From NCBI GenBank assembly GCA_030064795.1, contig JASJEI010000200.1, positions 1 through 12,787 of the forward strand: a DNA stretch of 12,787 bases, read 5' to 3'. This document shows, in pieces, positions 7,003 to 12,787 of the stretch. The position numbers and the translations under genes were made by a program. Source of the stretch: Pleurocapsa sp. MO_226.B13 (GTDB lineage: Bacteria; Cyanobacteriota; Cyanobacteriia; Cyanobacteriales; Xenococcaceae). Below the pieces are notes generated by a model. It was not told the origin of the DNA, did not search any database, and saw nothing but the letters and a program-made list of their open reading frames with translations. Positions within the stretch are counted from its first letter, which is position 1; every line of letters starts with the position of its first letter.

Positions 7003-8787
7003 ATGAACAAAATTGTTAAGAAAAATAACCAGCCAACCGTAAAAATTATTCCCTTGGGAGGATTACACGAGATTGGCAAAAATACCTGCGTTTTTGAATA
7101 TGAAGATGACATCATTTTGCTAGATGCAGGTTTGGGTTTTCCTTCAGACCAGATGCACGGTATTAATATCGTTTTGCCTGACATGACTTATCTGAGGGAA
7201 AATGCTCATCGTATTAAGGGCATGATTGTGACTCACGGTCATGAAGATCATATTGGTGGCATTGCCTATCATCTCAAGCAATTTGACATTCCCGTAATCT
7301 ACGGACCGAGACTGGCAATGTCTTTGTTAAGCGATAAATTAGAAGAGGCAGGAGTCAGCGATCGCACTACGCTCAAAAGCGTTTTACCCAGGGATATCGT
7401 TCAAATTGGCAAACATTTCCGCGCCGAGTATATTCGCAACACTCACTCCATTGCCGACAGCTTTAGTGTAGCAATTCATACTCCCATCGGCGTTATTATT
7501 CATACGGGGGACTTTAAGATCGATCATACCCCTGTAGATGGAGAACATTTCGATCTGCAAAAGCTAGCAGAACATGGCGAAAAAGGCGTTTTGTGTTTGC
7601 TCAGTGATTCGACTAACGCAGAAGTTCCAGGACACACCCCTTCAGAGCGTTCGGTCTATCCCAACCTCGATCGCGTCTTTTCCCAAGCAGAAGGACGTTT
7701 GATGGTGACAACCTTCTCCTCTTCCGTACATCGAGTCAACATGATCTTGGATATAGCGAGGAAACACGACCGTAAAGTAGCGGTGGTAGGGCGGTCGATG
7801 TTGAATGTAATTGCTCATGCCAGAAAGCTAGGATATATCCAGTGTCGCGATGATATCTTTGAGCCTTTACGCTCGGTAAATCGTTTACCAGATAATAAAG
7901 TCCTTATTCTGACTACTGGTTCTCAAGGAGAAACCCTAGCAGCAATGACTCGTATCTCCAAAGGAGAGCATCGACAAATTAGAGTTAGAGAAGGAGACAC
8001 AATTGTCTTCTCGGCAAATCCCATTCCTGGCAATACTATTGCGGTAGTCAATACAATCGATCGCTTAATGATGCAAGGAGCAAAAGTAGTCTACGGACGC
8101 AAAGAAGGAATTCACGTTTCAGGTCATGGTTCGCGAGAAGACCATAAGTTAATGCTCAATCTGACTCGTCCTAAATTCTTTGTACCAGTCCACGGCGAAC
8201 ATCGGATGTTGGTAGAACACGCAGGAATGGCTCAAGCAATGGGTATTCCTGAAGAAAATATCGCGATCATGAAAAACGGACATATTATCGAGCTTACAGA
8301 AAATAGCATCGGTATCAATGGCGAAGTTCCTTCTGGTATAGAACTAGTTGACCGTGCGGGTATTGTCCAAGACGATGTAATGAAGGAAAGACAGCAGTTA
8401 GCCGAGGATGGAGTAGTTACTGTTGCAGCAGCTATAGATTGGTCTGGTAAATTGGTGGCATCTCCCGCCCTACATTTACGTGGGGTAGTGACATCAGTTG
8501 AGAAATCTTTACTGCAACAATTGGTAGTCAGAACTGTCGAAAGAATCTTAAGCGATCGCTGGGATGATTTTAGCCAAACCCAAAACGGCGAAACCGAGGT
8601 TAATTGGACTGAAGTACGTTTAGAGATTGAAGGGGGTTTGCAGCGTTTGATGAACCGCGAATTACGCAGTCGTCCTTTAGTAGTATTCCTCTTGCAAACT
8701 CCCGAAAAACAACCCGTAAGAGCTACTAGAAGAAGAAAACGCTCTACTGCCACTACATCAGCCCCAGTAGTCTCTCCTCGCTCTTAA
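7003..8787 (+). CDS. rnj: Ribonuclease J (metallo-beta-lactamase/beta-CASP RNase)
   Basis: RNase J is a zinc-dependent cytoplasmic ribonuclease with endonuclease and 5'-3' exonuclease activity in RNA processing and decay. The 594-residue product has the metallo-beta-lactamase residues D41, the HGHEDH motif (78-83), H148 in the NTHSIADS segment and D170 in HTGDFKID. A beta-CASP domain follows (about 205-365), then the late histidines in VSGHGSREDH (372-381) and VPVHGEH (394-400). The C-terminal domain (about 460 to the end) finishes in a short basic tail, RRRKRS, that could aid RNA binding. ATG at 7003 is preceded by AGAAG. Its position after asd-dapA recalls the order I know from other cyanobacteria, but the 298 bp structured gap suggests its own control. 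The gene ends 37 bp before a strong terminator hairpin. Confidence 0.96.
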   Translation: MNKIVKKNNQPTVKIIPLGGLHEIGKNTCVFEYEDDIILLDAGLGFPSDQMHGINIVLPDMTYLRENAHRIKGMIVTHGHEDHIGGIAYHLKQFDIPVIYGPRLAMSLLSDKLEEAGVSDRTTLKSVLPRDIVQIGKHFRAEYIRNTHSIADSFSVAIHTPIGVIIHTGDFKIDHTPVDGEHFDLQKLAEHGEKGVLCLLSDSTNAEVPGHTPSERSVYPNLDRVFSQAEGRLMVTTFSSSVHRVNMILDIARKHDRKVAVVGRSMLNVIAHARKLGYIQCRDDIFEPLRSVNRLPDNKVLILTTGSQGETLAAMTRISKGEHRQIRVREGDTIVFSANPIPGNTIAVVNTIDRLMMQGAKVVYGRKEGIHVSGHGSREDHKLMLNLTRPKFFVPVHGEHRMLVEHAGMAQAMGIPEENIAIMKNGHIIELTENSIGINGEVPSGIELVDRAGIVQDDVMKERQQLAEDGVVTVAAAIDWSGKLVASPALHLRGVVTSVEKSLLQQLVVRTVERILSDRWDDFSQTQNGETEVNWTEVRLEIEGGLQRLMNRELRSRPLVVFLLQTPEKQPVRATRRRKRSTATTSAPVVSPRS

Positions 8788-8824
8788 ATAAGCTTTTAGC
8801 TGTTAGCTCTAAAATCACAATAGA

Positions 8825-8860
8825 AAAGCGTTACCAATATTTAGTTAGAGGTAACGCTTT
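8825..8860. terminator. Bidirectional terminator between rnj and the Nudix gene
   Basis: A perfect 11-base stem, AAAGCGTTACC (8825-8835) and GGTAACGCTTT (8850-8860), encloses a 14-base loop. The stem ends in AAA on one side and TTT on the other, and lies between two convergent genes, so it can serve both. The plus-strand T-run (TTTCTTATT) is fair. Confidence 0.85.
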
Positions 8861-8889
8861 CTTATTAGCAACGAGGGATTGTCGTTTAA

Positions 8890-9345
8890 CTAAGCTACGA
8901 CAGTAATATCATTGAGATAATCCTGTAATTGTCGGTCGTGGTCGTGACTTAGATTACCCAAGGGCAATTCGTCTTTAGGAAACGCCCGAACCTGTAACAC
9001 TTCTAATTTATCTTCTGGGTCGAGCTTTCCTTCGACTTCTACTTCTAGCAAAATAGAAATTGAATGCAGCCGAGGATCTCTTTGGGGGTCAGAATAAACT
9101 CCTCTCAAACGTCTGATTTTGATTAAGTTTAGTCCTGTTTCTTCTTTCAGTTCTCGACTGGCAGCATGAGGTATATCTTCTCCCCAATCAATCATGCCTC
9201 CTGGTAAACCCCATTTACCCGTATCGCTTCGCTGGATCAGAACAATCCGACCATCAGGTAAAATCGGAATAATCGTTGTCCCAGTTACGGGATGACGGAA
9301 AATGATCCCAATTACAGTAGAAATAAATCGCCAAGCACGACGCAT
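8890..9345 (-). CDS. Nudix hydrolase
   Basis: The 151-residue product is a Nudix hydrolase, a family that cleaves nucleoside diphosphates linked to another group (X). The Nudix box G-x5-E-x7-R-E-L-x-E-E-T-G-L is complete at 50-72, with metal-binding E68/E69 and the preceding GKWGLPGG. The N-terminal strand (VIGIIFRHPVTGTTIIPIL) and the rest fit a single Nudix domain with no extra module. The substrate cannot be read from the sequence; the form resembles generic NTP/ADP-sugar-type housekeeping members. It lies 38 bp downstream of argH on the same strand, so they may share a transcript. It ends just before the terminator shared with rnj. Confidence 0.93.
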   Translation of the reverse strand: MRRAWRFISTVIGIIFRHPVTGTTIIPILPDGRIVLIQRSDTGKWGLPGGMIDWGEDIPHAASRELKEETGLNLIKIRRLRGVYSDPQRDPRLHSISILLEVEVEGKLDPEDKLEVLQVRAFPKDELPLGNLSHDHDRQLQDYLNDITVVA

Positions 9346-9383
9346 AGAAATAAATAAATAAAGAATTGAACGTTAGTTAGAGA

Positions 9384-10769
9384 TTAAGAATTAAGTAAAG
9401 ATTTAGCACGAGCGATCGCCTGACGCACTTGAGTAAAACCAGTACCACCATAACTATTACGAGCAGAAACTACCTGTTTGGGAGCGATCGCTTCATAGAT
9501 ATCGGCTTCAAAAGCAGGATGCAATTGTTGCCATTCTTCTAATGTTAGATCTTTTAAGAGTTTTCCAGCAGCCAGACTAGTCTTTACTACCTTACCTACC
9601 AAATTATAAGCCTCGCGAAAAGGAACGTCTTTACTAGCTAAATAATCGGCGACATCGGTGGCATTAGAAAAGTCTTCGGCTACCGCTGCTGCTAAGCGAT
9701 TGGTTTTAAATTCAATGCCTTCTGCGAGCAAAATGGTCATCGCTTCTAAGCAAGCTTTTACGGTTTTAACGCTATCGAAGATACCTTCTTTGTCTTCTTG
9801 TAGGTCTTTATTGTATGCCAAGGGTAAACCTTTCATAATCACCAGTAAACCTTGCAAATGACCAAATACCCTTCCTGTTTTCCCTCGTACTAGTTCGGGA
9901 ATATCGGGATTTTTTTTCTGAGGCATAATGCTAGAACCCGTAGCACAAGTATCCTTGAGGGTAATAAAGCTAAACTCCTGAGAGGCCCAAAGAATCATTT
10001 CTTCACTCAGGCGACTCAGATGCACCATAATTAGGCTGGCCGCACTAAGAAATTCAATCGCAAAATCGCGATCGCTTACCCCATCGAGACTATTTTCATA
10101 GATTTGGGCAAAACCTAGTAACTCTGCACTATAAGCGCGATCGATGGGGAAAGTCGTACCTGCTAACGCACCACAACCGAGGGGAGAAATATTAGTCCGC
10201 TTGTAGACATCCTCCAGTCTTTCCCAGTCTCGTTGAGCCATCTGGAAATAAGCCAAAAGATGATGAGCTAGACTGATTGGCTGCGCTCGTTGTAGATGGG
10301 TATAGCCAGGAATTAGAGTTTCTACGTGCTGTTCGCTATGAGCTAGCAATGCGGACTGAAACTGCCGTAATTGCTGCTGTATTTGTCTAATCTCGGCTTT
10401 CAAATACAGTCTAATATCAGTTCCTACCTGATCGTTGCGCGATCGCGCTGTATGGAGTTTTTTACCTACATCGCCGACAATTTCAATCAGCCGTTTTTCT
10501 ACTGCAAAATGGACATCTTCTGCTTCTACCCCTGGATTAAAATTACCCTGTTGGTATTCGCTGCGAATTTGTTCTAAACCCGACTCTAGTTGCTGTGCCT
10601 CAGTATCGGAGATAATCCCCGTTTTTGCCAGCATTTTGGCATGGGCAATCGAACCAGTCAAATCGTATTCAATTAATTCAAGATCGAAACCGATGCTGGC
10701 ATTAAAAATAGCGATCGCAGGATTCAAAGCCGACTCAAAGCGATCGCTCCAGGTTTTTTGCTTGCTCAC
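9384..10769 (-). CDS. argH: Argininosuccinate lyase
   Basis: ArgH cleaves argininosuccinate to arginine and fumarate, the last step of arginine synthesis. The 461-residue product, normal for the family, shows the three conserved segments of the fumarase/aspartase superfamily. These are [13 protein letters not shown] (106-118), [11 protein letters not shown] (154-164, catalytic H158), and the signature [12 protein letters not shown] (278-289), whose flexible loop carries the catalytic serine. The start codon is GTG (10767-10769) and gives [15 protein letters not shown], the expected N-terminus. No clear Shine-Dalgarno precedes it. The gene is complete and stands at the head of a probable two-gene unit with the Nudix hydrolase. 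Confidence 0.97.
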   Translation of the reverse strand: MSKQKTWSDRFESALNPAIAIFNASIGFDLELIEYDLTGSIAHAKMLAKTGIISDTEAQQLESGLEQIRSEYQQGNFNPGVEAEDVHFAVEKRLIEIVGDVGKKLHTARSRNDQVGTDIRLYLKAEIRQIQQQLRQFQSALLAHSEQHVETLIPGYTHLQRAQPISLAHHLLAYFQMAQRDWERLEDVYKRTNISPLGCGALAGTTFPIDRAYSAELLGFAQIYENSLDGVSDRDFAIEFLSAASLIMVHLSRLSEEMILWASQEFSFITLKDTCATGSSIMPQKKNPDIPELVRGKTGRVFGHLQGLLVIMKGLPLAYNKDLQEDKEGIFDSVKTVKACLEAMTILLAEGIEFKTNRLAAAVAEDFSNATDVADYLASKDVPFREAYNLVGKVVKTSLAAGKLLKDLTLEEWQQLHPAFEADIYEAIAPKQVVSARNSYGGTGFTQVRQAIARAKSLLNS

Positions 10770-10820
10770 AGTAGAAAAATCAACAATTATACGACTAGAT
10801 TATTTTAAGTCATTAGTAGG

Positions 10821-10956
10821 GACGTGTCTTGGTGAGCATTACATGCGGCTAAAGCCTTTGTTGGCGCCTGACGGCGATATGCGAAGCCCGCGCATGACTC
10901 GCTGCGCATCGCGGTATCCGTGATAGACGCGGGGTCTCACCGCAGCATGCTACGTC
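10821..10956. repeat. GC-rich palindromic intergenic element
   Basis: This compact block, GC-rich against AT-rich flanks, lies between argH and the small membrane protein. The outer arms repeat in inverted order: GACGT...GGTGAG (10821-10836) and CTCACC...ACGTC (10936-10956). Inside are GGCT-AA-AGCC (10847-10856), CGCC-TGAC-GGCG (10865-10876), GCGAT-at-GCG (10874-10883) with CGCATCGC (10905-10912), and alternatively GCGCA (10890-10894) with TGCGC (10903-10907). No ORF of note lies within. It looks like a dispersed intergenic repeat or a non-autonomous mobile element, but only one copy is visible here. Confidence 0.55.
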
Positions 10957-10960
10957 TGTA

Positions 10961-10974
10961 CGGTCATCGGTCAT
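10961..10974. repeat. Heptamer tandem repeat (CGGTCAT x2)
   Basis: Two perfect adjacent copies of CGGTCAT lie at the edge of the GC-rich palindromic element. Related GTCATTAG words occur at about 10810 and 11298. They are consistent with cyanobacterial heptamer repeats. Confidence 0.55.
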
Positions 10975-10980
10975 TTGTGA

Positions 10981-11199
10981 CTAGCCTGTAAAACCTTTAA
11001 AGGTATAGCCAAAAAATACCCCAATTAGTAATGCCCAAACCTGTCCCGAATCGATAAAGTTATACCAGGCATCTTGCATTTGACCCAAAATATCGGGGTC
11101 TTCGATTTGCTGTGCCAGCAGGCTGGATACAGGCAAAAGATAATGGTGATGAAGATCGAGCATTATCTGTACTAGTTGGTCGTTAAATAATATTTCCAT
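10981..11199 (-). CDS. Small hypothetical protein with one C-terminal membrane segment
   Basis: The product has 72 residues, begins MEILFNDQLVQIMLDLHHHY and is not assigned to a named family. It has an amphipathic N-terminal half with a His cluster (17-19). A single hydrophobic stretch near the C-terminus (about 54-67, VWALLIGVFFGYTF) ends in KGFTG. The likely topology is single-pass and tail-anchored. No signal peptide or catalytic motif is visible. Clean start and stop codons and typical residue use argue for a real gene, and it vaguely resembles small conserved cyanobacterial membrane proteins, but no Shine-Dalgarno site is evident. It diverges from the GNAT gene and is unlinked to argH. 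Confidence 0.65.
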   Translation of the reverse strand: MEILFNDQLVQIMLDLHHHYLLPVSSLLAQQIEDPDILGQMQDAWYNFIDSGQVWALLIGVFFGYTFKGFTG

Positions 11200-11323
11200 C
11201 GGATTAAAAGTTTTAATAGTGCAACCTGCACCTAATTTAATCTCAGATTATTTAAATCGCCAGTAGAGAAATTATTGAAGCAAGATTATTGAATGTTAGT
11301 CATTAGTAATATATTTGGACTTT

Positions 11324-11812
11324 ATGGTGATTCTCTATCAAGTTACAAGTCTTCAGCTATCTACACTTCTTGAAGGATCCAAATGCATTAAGATAGATGG
11401 ATTGCTGCTACCTCAAAACGAAGAGATTGCTCCTCGTTTCTTGTTAGAATTTGTAAGCGATCGACTAAACCAAGATCCTGAAAACCATTTTTGGTGGCTT
11501 CCTCGTTTAATTGTGGTAAATCGATTAATTGTGGGGATGATTAGTTTTAAAAATCCACCAGACTCAAATGGTTCAGTTGAGATTGGATATGGAATTGTAC
11601 CTTCTCAACAAAGACATGGGTTTGCAACCCAAGCAGTTAATTTACTGGTAAAGGAAGGATTTTCGAGAAGCGAAATTCACATGATTGTAGCTTATACGGC
11701 TACCTCTAATTTGGCATCTTGGAGAGTGTTGGAAAAAAATCAATTCGTGAAAGATAAACGCACGATTAATAGAGAGAATGAAGAAGTCTTATTTTGGCGC
11801 AAAATGCGATAA
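11324..11812 (+). CDS. GNAT-family N-acetyltransferase
   Basis: The product is about 162 residues of the GCN5-related acetyltransferase fold, which moves an acetyl group from acetyl-CoA to an amine. The core is visible: strand VEIGYGIVPSQQ leads into the acetyl-CoA pyrophosphate loop QQRHGFAT (about 95-102; Q-x-x-G-x-A pattern). Helix ATQAVNLLVKEGF and the late motif TATSNLASWRVLEKNQF follow, typical of RimJ/RimL-like members whose substrates range from ribosomal proteins to small molecules. The true substrate is unknown. I chose ATG at 11324; an in-frame TTG at 11315 would add three residues, and neither has a good ribosome site. The gene is complete and stands alone beside an insertion sequence. 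Confidence 0.9.
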   Translation: MVILYQVTSLQLSTLLEGSKCIKIDGLLLPQNEEIAPRFLLEFVSDRLNQDPENHFWWLPRLIVVNRLIVGMISFKNPPDSNGSVEIGYGIVPSQQRHGFATQAVNLLVKEGFSRSEIHMIVAYTATSNLASWRVLEKNQFVKDKRTINRENEEVLFWRKMR

Positions 11813-11930
11813 AGACAACTAACTAAGCGAGTAGTTATTTGAGAAAATAGTCTGTATTTTTTCGGCAAAATAATTAAACTATATGAATATTTAGTTAATT
11901 TCTACTATGGTAGAGTAATTTTGTTTTTGT

Positions 11931-12787
11931 GGTTCTACCGAACTTACCGTGTAAAACTAACTAGCAAAGTGCCAAGTTAAAAAGCTTGTCTTCGTTGAAA
12001 GTTATCAAAATTCCTAAAGCCAAAAGCCCTTCTTTTTATCAGCTTAAGTTTATTATTAATTCCTTCTACTACTCCTTGTGTAGTTCCTTCATCGAAATAA
12101 GCAATAATTTCGCCTATCCATCTTTTTATTGTGACAAAGCTTTTGGGAAAATACTCGGAGATATCTTTTAACCAATCGGCTAAATTCAATAGTCCCTCAC
12201 TCCAATTTTTCTGAGTTTCAAAAATATTTCTTAGTTCCTCTTTTAACCCGTGCATTTCAGTTAAGATCGGAGCTACTTGTTTAACTTCTTTGAGTTTTTC
12301 TGGCTCTGGTTCTTTCAAATCTTCTTGATTTTTGAGCAAGACATATTTACTTTTGCTCAGTCCTGACAATATTTTTTCTTTTTTTGATTTGTTTTTAAGT
12401 CGCTCTGCTTCTCTTTTAATTTTCCTTCTAGCTGCATCTAATTCGTCATTTACTTGTTTCATTATATGAAATCTATCTGCTACTATTGTTGCTTGGGGCA
12501 TTAATTCTTCAGCTATATTTTTATAAGGCTTCCACAGGTCTATACTTATTTCTTGTATTTTCAATAAAACTTCTTCCCCCCAAGCTTCTAGGTATTCCGT
12601 AATTTCTTTTTTGGTTCTTTTTTCTACAAGTCCTACTACCTTTCTCTTTTCTAAATCTACTAAAACTACATAATAATTTTTTTGCCCTTTAACTACTGCT
12701 ATTTCATCAATTCCTAGCTTTTTTAAATTTACAGGCTTTTCCGTGACTAAGTCTTGACTTATATCTTTGAGCATCGTTTCAATTTCT
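11931..12787 (-). mobile_element. ISL3-family insertion sequence, one end (partial)
   Basis: The element contains an ISL3-type transposase reading toward this end. The proposed terminal inverted repeat begins GGTTCTACCGAACTTACC at 11931, similar in style to ISL3-family ends that start GGNTCTTCC. The preceding 8 bases GTTTTTGT (11923-11930) are the predicted half of an 8 bp target duplication. The other end lies beyond the window, so the boundary is unconfirmed. Confidence 0.65.
11977..12787 (-). CDS. ISL3-family DDE transposase, N-terminus beyond the window
   Basis: This is the transposase catalytic region of an ISL3 element (DDE_Tnp_ISL3 type). Numbering from the internal Met at 12774, the DDE residues are D23 in LGIDEIAVVKG, D100 in IVADRFHIMKQV and E237 in GVVEGINNK, followed by the family-typical KLIKRRAFGFRNF tail. 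A charged helical insertion (about 110-170) sits between the second D and the E, as is usual in this family. The frame stays open past that Met to the window edge (reading EIET just before it), and the usual N-terminal zinc-finger/HTH part is absent, so the gene continues upstream. The part seen has no stop or frameshift and may be active. It ends 46 bp from the proposed IS end. Confidence 0.92.
   Translation of the reverse strand, partial: EIETMLKDISQDLVTEKPVNLKKLGIDEIAVVKGQKNYYVVLVDLEKRKVVGLVEKRTKKEITEYLEAWGEEVLLKIQEISIDLWKPYKNIAEELMPQATIVADRFHIMKQVNDELDAARRKIKREAERLKNKSKKEKILSGLSKSKYVLLKNQEDLKEPEPEKLKEVKQVAPILTEMHGLKEELRNIFETQKNWSEGLLNLADWLKDISEYFPKSFVTIKRWIGEIIAYFDEGTTQGVVEGINNKLKLIKRRAFGFRNFDNFQRRQAF

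Noticed and set aside
8232..8753. 173-codon frame antisense to rnj
   Set aside because: It fully overlaps the conserved RNase J gene and has a low-complexity Ser/Thr-rich composition without domains.
10435..10923. 162-codon plus-strand frame over the argH N-terminus and the GC-rich repeat
   Set aside because: It is mostly antisense to argH and runs into the palindromic element; no domain or ribosome site supports it.
1..12787. CRISPR arrays, tRNA or rRNA genes
   Set aside because: No regularly spaced long direct repeats, cloverleaf-like segments or rRNA signatures were seen in any gap on either strand.

Overview
The window is a stretch of cyanobacterial chromosome. Three things point there: at least 14 copies of the HIP1 octamer GCGATCGC in about 12.8 kb, AT-rich intergenic DNA with short heptamer tandem repeats, and two gene neighbourhoods I recognise from cyanobacteria (tig-clpP-clpX, and asd-dapA-rnj divergent from it). 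I cannot fix the genus. The overall look suggests a moderately low-GC coccoid or filamentous lineage, but that is only an impression.

Layout. At 1-500 a heptamer repeat precedes a broken HD-domain phosphohydrolase-like gene. At 535-4236, on the minus strand and read right to left, are trigger factor (tig), ClpP and ClpX, together a nascent-chain chaperone and the ClpXP protease. A 0.5 kb divergent promoter region (4237-4730) separates them from plus-strand asd and dapA, which catalyse two consecutive steps from aspartyl phosphate toward diaminopimelate and lysine. After a 298 bp leader rich in inverted repeats comes rnj (RNase J). A strong bidirectional terminator hairpin at 8825-8860 closes rnj against the converging minus-strand pair argH and a Nudix hydrolase.

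From 10770 the content becomes accessory. It holds a GC-rich, highly palindromic intergenic element, a small predicted membrane protein, a GNAT acetyltransferase, and the left end of an ISL3-family insertion sequence that runs off the window edge.

Most of the window is ordinary conserved housekeeping DNA, and I see no convincing new defence or biosynthetic system. The places most worth a second look are the rnj leader with its competing hairpins, the structured GC-rich element at about 10.82-10.96 kb, the frameshifted HD gene, the asd start (TTG with a strong Shine-Dalgarno and an overlapping 7-codon ORF), and the predictable boundary of the ISL3 element.
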